Positions 25,458 to 34,229 of a DNA stretch of 64,000 bases are shown here, piece after piece; position 1 is the stretch's first letter, and every line of letters begins with the position of its first letter. The notes under the pieces were generated by a model. The model worked only from the letters and a program-made list of their open reading frames with translations. It made no database searches and had not been told where the DNA came from. Source of the DNA: Methanosarcina sp. MSH10X1 (GTDB lineage Archaea; Halobacteriota; Methanosarcinia; Methanosarcinales; Methanosarcinaceae); assembly GCF_004099695.1 (NCBI RefSeq), contig NZ_SCHL01000002.1, positions 270,351-334,350 on the forward strand, read 5' to 3'. A program made the position numbers and the translations under genes.

Positions 25458-27926
25458 TCAGGCTGTTTCAGAATTTTCTGCTATATTGAGCCGTACCGCG
25501 AATTCCGTCCCGCCGTCGGTCTTAAGTTCAAGTTCTCCGTCAAGCTGGTCTACCAGTGCATTTACCAGCTGCAAGCCAAGCGTATCAGGGTTTTCGATAT
25601 CAACATTTTCAGGAAAACCTGCCCCCGTATCAGAAACTGTTAGCACAAGTTCTGTGATCCCACAACCCTGCTTATATTCTTTATCTTCATACTTTTTATC
25701 TTCAAGTTTCTTGCCTTCAGACTCTTTATCTTCATCTGTCCAGGATTTACTTTCACTCTTTTCTTCTTTACTGAGCCGGATTTCAATTTCCCCTCTTCTT
25801 CTTCCCGGAAATGCATGTTTTAATGAATTAGAAACGAGCTCATTGACAACAATCCCCAGGGGAATTGCTATCTCAACATTGAGGAAAACTTCCTCTTTGA
25901 AATAGGTTTGCAGGTTTACTCCGGGATGACCTACGCTGTAAGTCTGGAAAAGATTCTCAACCAGCTTCCTTAGGTATGCTGCAAAATTAAGGGTCTCGGT
26001 ATTCCTTTCCTGGTAAAGCTCCTCATGGATAAGGGCCATGGAAACGATACGGTTCTGGCTCTCCCTGAAAGCTTCTCTAACCTTCTCATCTTCAAATTTT
26101 TCAGCCTGCAGATCCAGCAGGGACGAGATAACCTGCAAATTATTCTTTATCCTGTGATGGATCTCCTTTATGCGGGCTTCCTTTATTTCGTTCAGGGCTT
26201 CCTCTGCCTCTTTTTTCTCTGTAATATCGTAAACCGCTCCCTGGTACTTATCCGACTTTTCCCCTCTTCCCTGAATTTTCTGATACAGCTCCTTTATCCA
26301 TTTTATTTTTCCATCCTTACGTATTATCCTGTACTCAAATTCGGTATCATGGGTACGGGCAGAATTCTTGATTCTCATTACCTGCTTAAGGATTGCAGGT
26401 CGGTCTTCCGGATAAATTATATCCATCCACATAACCTGCTTAGACATGAAATCCTCTTCAGTATATCCGGTGATCTCTTCGACAGTCCCGTGAGTAAACT
26501 CAGGAATAAGATTCTCATCTAGCTGGAAAGCAACCCCTTTGAAGTTATGTATAAATGAACGGTATTTTTCCTCACTCTTCTCCAGCTTCTCCTGGGTAAG
26601 TTTCCTTTCAGTAATATTTTTAATTATTCCGAGAATCCTGTCTACTTTACCTTCTTTATCTTTCAGGCAGGCCCCGATATCTTCAATAAAAATGTAATTT
26701 CCATCTTTTCTCCTGCACCTGTATTCTAAACGGTAAGTCCCTCCATCTGTAATACACCGTCTGTAATTTTTCTCTATATTATTCCGGTCTTCAGGGTGAA
26801 TCTGCCCCAACCAGAATTGTATGCCCATGTCCCTGAAGTTTTTAGATGTAAAACCTGTAAGTTCCTCAGTATTTCCTGCCCATTCAGCGTAATCCTGTTC
26901 TACATCATAATCGTATACAATCTGCCCTGTCTGTTCAGCGACTATGCGGTATCTTTCTTCCCCTTTCTCGATTTGCTTGCGGGCAAGTTTCTCTTCTGTA
27001 ATATCCTTAACGACCCCAAGAACTCTGTAAGTATTGCCGTCCTTGTTAACGAGATATGTGCCTGTATCTTCAACATAAATATAGGTCCCGTCTTTTTTCC
27101 TTAGCCGGTACTCTATACGCTCTCTTCCTCCGGTCTTCCTGGCTTGCATGAAATTTTCAACCACGTAATTCCGGTCTTCAGGATAGATATGCTCAAGCCA
27201 GTTCTCCAGAGTAAAATTTTTAACCTCTTCTAAACTGTACCCGAAAACCTCTTCAACAGCACCTGCCCAGGAGAGCCTGTTATTCCGGATATCGTTATCA
27301 TATACGAGCTGCCCTGTCTGTTCGGTAACGATTCCGTACCTCTCTTCGATTTCTTCAAGGATTTTCTCGGATTCTCGGAGTTTAGTGATATCCTGGAAAA
27401 TCGTAGCAAGCCCGGAGATATTCCCCTTTTCATCCCTGAAAGCAAATTTATTTATAAAAAAAGTTCTTCTTGTTCCGTCCGCGAGTATTATCTCCTGCTC
27501 ATAAATTTCGCTTCCTCCGGATTTCAGAAGTTTTGTATCAATCTGATTGTATTCGTTACAAACTTCTGCAAGCTTCCTCCCGCTCACTGTATCTCTTTCG
27601 GGAAATTTTTCTACTAATTTTCTGCAGACCTCAGGTAGGGTGAATCCTATAATTTCTTCCTCAGGGAGACCGATTATCTGTCTGGCAAATGCCTTATTGA
27701 CCCCCAGATACACCCCATTCCTATTTTTATAATAAATAGGATTGAGTATTGTATCAAGCATACTTTTAAGAAAATGAAAATCGCTATGAAAATGAAAATC
27801 ACTTTGAATTACAGTCTCCTTTCTATTATTGGCTGGAGTCTGGTTGCGGAATACCCTGCCTGCAGTACTTAGTTTCTCGGTGTCCTCATCCTCCGATTTG
27901 GCAGGTTTGTGCTCCCTATTTTTCAT
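25458..27926 (-). CDS. Multi-PAS sensor histidine kinase (HisKA_2 / HATPase_c)
   Basis: This 822-aa protein has four PAS/PAC units (about 56-185, 192-318, 322-445, 452-578) with typical 'EYRxRRKDGxYIFIEDxG' PAC ends. A HisKA_2 dimerisation helix follows, with the phospho-acceptor in 'EIHHRIKNNLQVISSLL' (His590/591). The HATPase domain has N box 'NELVSNSLKHAF' (about 695-706) and G1 'SDTGAGF' (about 765). A 35-residue stretch of Lys/Glu/Asp/Ser is inserted in the ATPase domain near 720-752. No transmembrane helix is present, so it is cytosolic and senses redox, light or a small ligand. No response regulator lies nearby; this orphan state is common in Methanosarcina. Confidence 0.92.
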   Translation of the reverse strand: MKNREHKPAKSEDEDTEKLSTAGRVFRNQTPANNRKETVIQSDFHFHSDFHFLKSMLDTILNPIYYKNRNGVYLGVNKAFARQIIGLPEEEIIGFTLPEVCRKLVEKFPERDTVSGRKLAEVCNEYNQIDTKLLKSGGSEIYEQEIILADGTRRTFFINKFAFRDEKGNISGLATIFQDITKLRESEKILEEIEERYGIVTEQTGQLVYDNDIRNNRLSWAGAVEEVFGYSLEEVKNFTLENWLEHIYPEDRNYVVENFMQARKTGGRERIEYRLRKKDGTYIYVEDTGTYLVNKDGNTYRVLGVVKDITEEKLARKQIEKGEERYRIVAEQTGQIVYDYDVEQDYAEWAGNTEELTGFTSKNFRDMGIQFWLGQIHPEDRNNIEKNYRRCITDGGTYRLEYRCRRKDGNYIFIEDIGACLKDKEGKVDRILGIIKNITERKLTQEKLEKSEEKYRSFIHNFKGVAFQLDENLIPEFTHGTVEEITGYTEEDFMSKQVMWMDIIYPEDRPAILKQVMRIKNSARTHDTEFEYRIIRKDGKIKWIKELYQKIQGRGEKSDKYQGAVYDITEKKEAEEALNEIKEARIKEIHHRIKNNLQVISSLLDLQAEKFEDEKVREAFRESQNRIVSMALIHEELYQERNTETLNFAAYLRKLVENLFQTYSVGHPGVNLQTYFKEEVFLNVEIAIPLGIVVNELVSNSLKHAFPGRRRGEIEIRLSKEEKSESKSWTDEDKESEGKKLEDKKYEDKEYKQGCGITELVLTVSDTGAGFPENVDIENPDTLGLQLVNALVDQLDGELELKTDGGTEFAVRLNIAENSETA

Positions 27927-28505
27927 TTGCCTTGCTCCTTTTCCTGATTTTTTTAAATCTCTGCCGCTGCATTAAATTGAAAAATCCCAATTTTTCCGGG
28001 CACGCTCAGTCCGTTTGAGCGCGGGATTTTTTTCAGCAAAATAGCCTTTTCAAGTTTTTACCCGCATCATGCGATATTCTCATAAACTATTCTATGGGTT
28101 TTATAAATTTATACATATACATTGAATAAAAGCTGGGTAAAATTAATCGTATAAGTCCAGTTGCAGTCCACCTGTGAACCGGACCAGGCAAAGCATCTGA
28201 AATCAGAATAATACAGTTTTTTCTGTCATGTCAGGTTTGTTAAATCATAGCGGGCTAATCGTGCTAATCCTATTCCAGTTCCTCTAAAAAGATACCTCAA
28301 ATTTTTAACCATCGGAAATCCGGACTGAGCAACGTTTACGGGTTCAGTACTCAAAAAGGAGTTAGAAAGAAGCTTTTGAGAAGTATGAACCCGCTAGCAG
28401 GCAGATATTTTAATTTTACCAATTTTAAATCCATGTGGATTTTTTAATAGCGTCGCTGTCAAACCGGCACTTTCTCTTGATTCTCATAGAAAGACTCAGA
28501 ATATT
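27927..28505. other. Non-coding gap
   Basis: About 580 bp with no gene signature on either strand. AT-rich, containing the likely promoter for the kinase on its left side and the 3' end of the protease cluster on its right. No hairpin stands out. Confidence 0.5.
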
Positions 28506-29756
28506 TTACAAATCCTCGATCTCAAGCAATTTCGAAGCCGCAGCGAGGTTCATCCGGATAATTTCCAGTGCGAGCCCGTAATCTATGTGATCAAGCGTAT
28601 CATTAACAGTATGGATATTGCTATTTGAACTGTCAGTTCCTTCTATAGTGAGAACCGCAGGGATGAGCTTATCAATGAATGGGACGTGGTCGCTGTTGAA
28701 TGGGCTCTCTGAGGTCTGGACTATGAGTGATGTATATGTGGCTGCTGCTTGAGCAAGTTCCTTCATCAGAGCCCTGGAAATCGGTGCCCCCTCAAGCAGG
28801 ACAGCCGGGGACTCGGTATTCAGGGTCGCAACCATATCCATGTTTATAACGGCACAAATTCGGTCACATTCGTTTTTCGACAAGCTACTTACATACTGTT
28901 TGCTCCCGTAAAGTCCCTGCTCCTCCCCTCCAAAGAGGATAAACCGTAAATCATGTTTTGACGGATATTCTGCAAGCACGCGTGCGATTTCCAGGACCCC
29001 TGCAGCCCCGCTTGCGTTGTCATCCGCACCGGGGGCGGGTACATCTCTTCCCCCCCTTACGTTAATCGAATCAAGATGGGCAGTAATAAGCAGAAGTTTA
29101 CGGTTTTCACTCCCTCTGCCCGGGCGGTCTGCCACGACATTAGCGCTGCTGTCGCTCCGAATATTTACTGGCTGCTGTCCTACCTGATAACCAAAATTTT
29201 GAAACTGATTGGCCGCCCAAAGTGCAGCGCTGATAAATTGAGAACTGAAGGAATGGCGCGTCTGGAAATCAACAAGTAAGCTCATGTAAGTACTGTATGT
29301 GGTCTGTGATACAGCCGCAACACTTGCCTTCAGGCCGGGCAGGACAGGCTGGGCTTCAGGTCTTGCTATATCCATGATCACACTGCCCATTGCCAGCGGG
29401 CGCACTGTCCACCAATCTTCTTTACTTTCAGCGAGGCGGCTTGCTTCTTCAGGAAGAAGGTCGGCTACAAGGTAACGGCCTTTCTCCAAAACTATCCGGG
29501 CGTCAGGATACATATTCTGGAATTCCCTTCCTGTCTGGATAACGAGATAAAGCCGACCTTCCAGTTCGTGACTTTCGGCGTGTTCGGGACTTATGCCTGC
29601 CTGTCCGGCTTTACTGGTAAATTCAACCCATTCTTCCGTAGCTGTCCAGACTATAGTCTTATCCCCCAGGCGGGCCCAATGCGCCCCGAAATCTTCTGCC
29701 GATTTCTCAACAATGTGTTCTTCGCTTGAATCCGAGAGTACTGCATATTTCCCCAT
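28506..29756 (-). CDS. M28-family zinc aminopeptidase
   Basis: This 416-aa protein carries a complete M28 catalytic domain in its C-terminal half: 'LLITAHLDS' (His ligand, about 225), 'GADDNASG' (bridging Asp), 'FGGEEQGLYGS' (catalytic Glu and Glu ligand), 'VINMDMV' (Asp ligand) and 'NSNIHTVNDT' (last His). Residues 1-190 form a separate region without known motif, possibly a prodomain. There is no signal peptide. The ATG follows a G6 run by 4 nt. It lies 19 nt after the 109-aa gene, so it is the last gene of the five-gene protease cluster. It probably trims peptides produced by the upstream endoproteases. Confidence 0.88.
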   Translation of the reverse strand: MGKYAVLSDSSEEHIVEKSAEDFGAHWARLGDKTIVWTATEEWVEFTSKAGQAGISPEHAESHELEGRLYLVIQTGREFQNMYPDARIVLEKGRYLVADLLPEEASRLAESKEDWWTVRPLAMGSVIMDIARPEAQPVLPGLKASVAAVSQTTYSTYMSLLVDFQTRHSFSSQFISAALWAANQFQNFGYQVGQQPVNIRSDSSANVVADRPGRGSENRKLLLITAHLDSINVRGGRDVPAPGADDNASGAAGVLEIARVLAEYPSKHDLRFILFGGEEQGLYGSKQYVSSLSKNECDRICAVINMDMVATLNTESPAVLLEGAPISRALMKELAQAAATYTSLIVQTSESPFNSDHVPFIDKLIPAVLTIEGTDSSNSNIHTVNDTLDHIDYGLALEIIRMNLAAASKLLEIEDL

Positions 29757-29775
29757 AACTCCCCCCGCACACGGA

Positions 29776-30105
29776 TCAAGAAGATGCTGGCAGCTCCCGC
29801 ACCTTCAATATCTTTTCATCACAATGAAGGATTTCAATGATTCCAGGCGGTTGAACGTTCCCCTCAAAAGATATACGCACACGTCTGGAAGTTTCCGCTT
29901 CCCAGTGTCCATTAATTCCATCAAGGGCATCAGTACGACCGATTCCCCAATCGATGAACACCCCATCTTGCCTGAACTCGATACCATCCCTGCCTCGAGC
30001 TGGGGGAAATTCGTATTCCTCCGGCCTATATACAGTTACTCCATTCTGGTCTTCTTCAAAGGAGTGTATCCATTTTCTAAAGATCTCATCAGGTAATTCG
30101 GTCAT
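29776..30105 (-). CDS. 109-aa unknown protein between two proteases
   Basis: This small acidic protein has no recognised family and no signal peptide. It reads as mainly beta: 'VYRPEEYEFPPARGRDGIEFRQDGVFIDWGIG' followed by 'GHWEAETSRRVRISFEG' and 'IIEILHCDEKILKVREL', a pattern of short strands like a small lipocalin-like or beta-barrel fold. A single Cys is near residue 95. It sits between the ulilysin homologue and the M28 peptidase in a tight minus-strand cluster, where the other small gene is an emfourin-type inhibitor. By analogy it may inhibit or chaperone one of the proteases; this is inference only. Confidence 0.6.
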   Translation of the reverse strand: MTELPDEIFRKWIHSFEEDQNGVTVYRPEEYEFPPARGRDGIEFRQDGVFIDWGIGRTDALDGINGHWEAETSRRVRISFEGNVQPPGIIEILHCDEKILKVRELPASS

Positions 30106-30315
30106 AGTTTGTCCCTTTACTCAATCATATTTTGCCCTTCGTATTTGCCTGTACCAGATCAGGATTTACCCTTACTCCGTCCATCTATTCATAATCCGTT
30201 ACTGATTTAGCCCATTTCAGTTATACCTTTATTTATGGTACAGGCCAGGTTCGGTATAGTGAACGAGATGGCAGGACTCTCCGTTTCCAGGCAATGCTGT
30301 CTCTGCCTTTCGGTC

Positions 30316-31329
30316 TCACTTTGGCATAGGCATTTTACGTTCAGATGATGCCCCTTCTCTCCCTCTGCTTTCCACTCCGGCAAGGAACGATGACCGCGGC
30401 CCTTCAAGGCAGGCATTTACCCGGATCGCCTGACCTTGAGTAAACATAACCATGCATTTGTCATCAACGTAGTCCATGTAATTCATGAACATATCACCGT
30501 CTGGTCCGTTGCCACAACTAATATGTGGAAATGACGGAACCCCATAGTTAGGGTGGCCCTGATTTGGAGTATCATCAACCTCATCCGAGAGTGAACACGG
30601 GTCTTCAAAACGTAGTTCATCACCCCATATATGGTAAAGATTTAACCAGTGACCTATCTCATGGGTGGCAGTCCGTCCCTGATCAAATGGCGGTCTGGCA
30701 GTTCCAAGGGTACCGAATCCTGTGTAAGTAACGACAACGCCATCTGTTTCAGCTGGCCCTCCTGGAAATTGTGCGTAACCCAGTAGACCTCCTCCAAGCT
30801 TACAGACCCAAATATTCAGATAATGGTCAGTCGGCCATGCATCCTTGCCGCCGGTAGCTTCGAATTTAACTTTATCATCCGTACGAAAAGAGGTCACTAA
30901 GCTACGGGTGCGAGTAATTCCTGTAGTCGGAGTCCCATCCGGGGCTCTCGTTGCAAGGAAAAATTCAATTCCGATGTCTGCTGTAAGACCACTCCAGACA
31001 GGAGGCACCTGCGATACGTCTGAATTCAGCTTACGGAAGTCTTTATTAAGGACATCGATCTGGCTCATGATCTGGGCATCAGAAATATTCTCCTCTTCTT
31101 TACTCCATACAACATGAACGACCACAGGAATCTGGATTATTCCTGTCCTGGATATTGCTCGAAATCCTTTTTTATATTCAAGTGCAAGAGTTTCAATTTG
31201 ATCACGCGCTTTCATATACGACTCATTCGCCAGTAACCTGTGATGAACTTCCATCGCTCCGCATTTACGCTGAGTTGGCACTTCAGAAGGCTCTTCCCCT
31301 ATCTCCTTATTCTCAGATTTTTCTTCCAT
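30316..31329 (-). CDS. Ulilysin-like M43 (pappalysin-family) metalloprotease
   Basis: This 337-aa zinc endopeptidase closely resembles ulilysin, the archaeal pappalysin from Methanosarcina acetivorans that cleaves before Arg and needs calcium. The extended zinc motif '[14 protein letters not shown]' holds the three ligands and catalytic Glu, and the Met-turn is in '[11 protein letters not shown]'. Cys-containing segments '[12 protein letters not shown]' and '[11 protein letters not shown]' match the disulfide and calcium sites. About 60 N-terminal residues form the autolytically removed prosegment, and the C-terminal tail after 'GPRSSFLAG' is also removed in the homologue. No signal peptide. 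The ATG follows a G6 run. Third gene of the cluster. Confidence 0.93.
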   Translation of the reverse strand: MEEKSENKEIGEEPSEVPTQRKCGAMEVHHRLLANESYMKARDQIETLALEYKKGFRAISRTGIIQIPVVVHVVWSKEEENISDAQIMSQIDVLNKDFRKLNSDVSQVPPVWSGLTADIGIEFFLATRAPDGTPTTGITRTRSLVTSFRTDDKVKFEATGGKDAWPTDHYLNIWVCKLGGGLLGYAQFPGGPAETDGVVVTYTGFGTLGTARPPFDQGRTATHEIGHWLNLYHIWGDELRFEDPCSLSDEVDDTPNQGHPNYGVPSFPHISCGNGPDGDMFMNYMDYVDDKCMVMFTQGQAIRVNACLEGPRSSFLAGVESRGREGASSERKMPMPK

Positions 31330-31464
31330 GTGTACATCCCCCCGTTACTTATTCTAGATTGCAAATCTCAAAATTTAATTTAACTATCTGCCGAAAGTTT
31401 GCCTTTTCCGGACGGCTTTCTTTTCTAAGCTGCCTTCCTCCAGAATACCGGTCTTTTCTATCCA

Positions 31465-31782
31465 TCAGTCCTTTCTAAGCCGCTCCCACGCAAGCTCCTG
31501 CAAAAACTCTAATAGCGGTTTCAATTGATCTGGTACCGTAGCATCATTAAAAGATAATGATTTTTTCTGACCCCCTTCATAAATTATGAGTTTATAATAA
31601 AACACATCAGGAGGGCCAGCAGTACCGGGAGCGATCTCACTTTGTTGAAGTTCAAGTACTCTGGAGCTTTCTATAAGCCCCAGGAGCTTATTTGCAGTTT
31701 CCGGAGGAAGTTTATCAGTGTCTCCACGATATGTCAGGTCAATATTGGCGTATCCGCCTGAGATCTCAAACTCGATGTGCAT
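31465..31782 (-). CDS. Emfourin-like inhibitor of M4 protease
   Basis: This 105-aa protein is similar in layout to emfourin, the protealysin inhibitor of Serratia. It begins 'MHIEFEISGGYANIDLTYRGDTDKLPP', continues 'FYYKLIIYEGGQKKSLSFNDATVP' and ends 'LLEFLQELAW'. These N- and C-terminal patterns are family features as I recall them; no alignment was run. It lies 66 nt downstream of a protealysin-like M4 protease on the same strand, the usual arrangement for emfourin genes. The expected role is a tight cytoplasmic block of the M4 enzyme. Reported members are mainly bacterial, so an archaeal copy is notable. Confidence 0.8.
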   Translation of the reverse strand: MHIEFEISGGYANIDLTYRGDTDKLPPETANKLLGLIESSRVLELQQSEIAPGTAGPPDVFYYKLIIYEGGQKKSLSFNDATVPDQLKPLLEFLQELAWERLRKD

Positions 31783-31848
31783 ATAACCAGCGGTTCCTGT
31801 TTCTTTGTGAATAGCCCTGTACTTCTAAAATATAGTGGGGCAAAAAAA

Positions 31849-32955
31849 TTAAAACTGCGTTATCTTGGCGGTAGGAGTGTTAGGGATACTGGTTTCATCT
31901 TTCGCTGGTAGCCCGACTTCTTTGAATGCTGCTCTCACCTTTTGTGTGGATCCGCTTCTTACCCTTTCACGTTTTATCAGAAGCTGCGTTGCTTTGACGA
32001 TCTGTGCTACTGCGTCGTTAAAAGTTGCTGTAGGCCAGAGATTCTGCAATGCAGTATACCAGATAAGTGCTGCATTTTCGGTTTCCAGTTCCCTTGCTGC
32101 AAGGTAAAACGCCTTGTTCATGATCCCGCTGTTGATATGTACACCGCCGTTATCGTTAGGACCTCTGTAAATATCCCTCATATGGTCAGGCTGGGGATCT
32201 TTACCCATAAGCTCATTATCATATGCAGTGCCTGGAGAAGCCATGCAGCGAAGGGCTTCTCCATACAATTTCGGTCCCATAACCTCATCACCGATAAGCC
32301 AGTCGGCATCGTCTGCAGCCGATTTTTCAACATATTGCGTAATTACGGTCCCGAACACATCTGCGAAATGCTCATTCAATGCACCCGATTGGTTACGGTA
32401 TTCAAAGTTGGAAGTCCATTGCACAACACCATGACCAAGTTCGTGAGCTATCACATCAAGCGATCTGGCAAAGCTGGAGAATATCGCTCCATCCCCATCC
32501 CCAAGAGTAATCTCCTTGCCATTAAAAAAAGCATTATTATATTTTGTGCCAAAGTGAACATTACATATTATATCCATGCCGTTGTTATCAATGGAATCGC
32601 GGCCCAGTTTAGCCTTAAAGTAATCGCGGAAATTTCCTATATGGTCGTAAGCATTGCTCACGGCATCATCTTCTACAACGGGTCCTCCTTCACTTATTAT
32701 TAATTTTAACCGATACTCCATCGTGTTTTGAGAATCATATATATGCCTGGCGGCCTTCCCTGCGGCTGCAGCAACTCCCATAAGCGCCCCTATATCCGGG
32801 ACTTCAGATGCTCTATTCTTGCGGCTGCTCCTGTCCTGGTGAAGTGTTAAGGTTGCATCCTCAACTCCTGCCTTTGCCAGGTTTTCGAGAATAAAAGGCG
32901 GAACAAACGTGCAGAAACATTTATTGTCAGTTCGTGGATTCGTAAAATAATTCAG
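31849..32955 (-). CDS. Protealysin-like M4 metalloprotease
   Basis: Thermolysin-family protease of about 368 aa with a short protealysin-type propeptide. Zinc motif 'HELGH' is at 171-175, with Gly where HELTH is usual. The third ligand is Glu195 in 'GALNEHFADVFG', and the catalytic His is in 'DNGGVHINSG'. Calling from ATG 32781 drops 58 residues. The open frame upstream encodes 'KCFCTFVPPFILENLAKAG', the conserved PPxxL prosegment start of protealysins. No ATG, GTG or TTG exists in that part; CTG at 32955 follows a GGGGGG run (32962-32967) by 6 nt. No signal peptide. It heads the cluster with the emfourin-like gene next. Enzyme class firm, start inferred. Confidence 0.88.
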   Translation of the reverse strand: MNYFTNPRTDNKCFCTFVPPFILENLAKAGVEDATLTLHQDRSSRKNRASEVPDIGALMGVAAAAGKAARHIYDSQNTMEYRLKLIISEGGPVVEDDAVSNAYDHIGNFRDYFKAKLGRDSIDNNGMDIICNVHFGTKYNNAFFNGKEITLGDGDGAIFSSFARSLDVIAHELGHGVVQWTSNFEYRNQSGALNEHFADVFGTVITQYVEKSAADDADWLIGDEVMGPKLYGEALRCMASPGTAYDNELMGKDPQPDHMRDIYRGPNDNGGVHINSGIMNKAFYLAARELETENAALIWYTALQNLWPTATFNDAVAQIVKATQLLIKRERVRSGSTQKVRAAFKEVGLPAKDETSIPNTPTAKITQF

Positions 32956-33294
32956 GCTTTACCCCCCTGATTTATTGCTTAATCTCCCTGTTAGAGCATA
33001 GTTTGTAGACTTATAAGATAACTTTGATAAAAAGAAAAATTGTCTATAATTTTAAAAGTCTTATAATTTAATATGCTCTCTGAAGGTTATATCTTAAGGA
33101 AATAAATATTTAACGTGATTATAATTTAAAAGCATATTACTGTGATATAATACACAAGTCTGAACTGCTGTATAAGTTTTTATTCTAAGTTACTTTTATT
33201 TTAGCTGTCAGGAATCAAATCCGGAATTGGGAAAGAATTTATGGATTATTTCCAGCCCTCAGGGCAATTTGCAATCCTTCAGAATTCCAGACTT
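32956..33294. other. Promoter region of the protease cluster
   Basis: About 340 bp, very AT-rich, no gene. It contains the G6 ribosome-binding run of the M4 gene (32962-32967) and several possible minus-strand TATA boxes around 33060-33140. The 3' remnant of the EEP nuclease begins at 33295. Confidence 0.5.
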
Positions 33295-34016
33295 TTAAGG
33301 CAATTCCAGTTCTGCAACTACCGGCGCATGGTCCGACTCCGGGAATTCGGTATCCGTTGCAAAGGCTACAGTCTCATCATGAAGCAGTTCGTTGTGTACC
33401 TCGGAATGCTTAAAGTATTCAAACGGGTTTCTTGAGATCAGCAGGTATAGGTATCGAATTTCTGGCCTTTGATGTCTGTGGGCATCCGAAATTTTAAATG
33501 GAGATTGATAACGTCCGGTATCCGGTTTCCAACGCCTATCCTGGCGTGAAAGATCGGCCTCTTCCAGCTGATTCTTTCTGCCTTCGGTTCTTCGCCTGGT
33601 ATTGCTACCGCTGTTACAATCTTGTAAAACGTATCAGGGGTAAAATGGTGTTTGTACTGGTGGGACTCCAGGATTCCGTATCGGCTTAAAATTACAAGGG
33701 TGTGTTCATTATAAACTCCAGTCCCGTCCCCATTCTTTGTGGATATCCGGTGAAAGCCGGCGTACTGCGTTTCCTGAATCGGGGCGTCAAGCGCCAGCAG
33801 GCGGCGAGGAAATCCTGCCGCTTCCTTTCCATTGACCTCCTGAAGGCAGAAAATATCGGTATTGAGCCTGAGTAGCTGCAGCTGCATTAGAGGGATGTGT
33901 TCTTTTAATGCTGGTCTCTCATTGGTTTTGCCATCAAAGTTTTCAAGATTGAAGGTTGCTATGCGTAATTTGCTCGTACTATCCCTCATAAAAAACTTCA
34001 GCTCGGATCCTTGCAA
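33295..34016 (-). pseudogene. Endonuclease/exonuclease/phosphatase-family gene with internal deletion
   Basis: The N-terminal part (34016 to 33438) encodes 192 aa with the EEP start 'LRIATFNLENFDG' and the Mg-binding Glu in 'IFCLQEVNG', then stops at 'KFDTYTC'. Immediately after, in another frame, the DNA encodes 'LLISRNPFEYFKHSEVHNELLHDE' and the family's last motif 'ESDHAPVVAELELP', ending at 33295. The middle, normally about 100 residues with catalytic His and Asp, is missing. The simplest reading is a deletion plus frameshift that killed a DNase-I-like nuclease. The first part could still be translated as a truncated protein. Confidence 0.8.
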
Positions 34017-34229
34017 GCCTGGAATTCTTAAGATAATTGAGCCTTTTAAAACTCGTTCCGCAGACTCAGACTCAGGTAATGTAAAAAATAAAAATTACTA
34101 TATTTATATGATGTATCGTAAATGATAGTTATTTTGAATCAATCATGAATAGTAATATTCTGAAATTAACTTTCTACAATGGTTAACAATAATATCTGAA
34201 CTGGTCGAGTTATCAGGAGGTTCGGGAAA

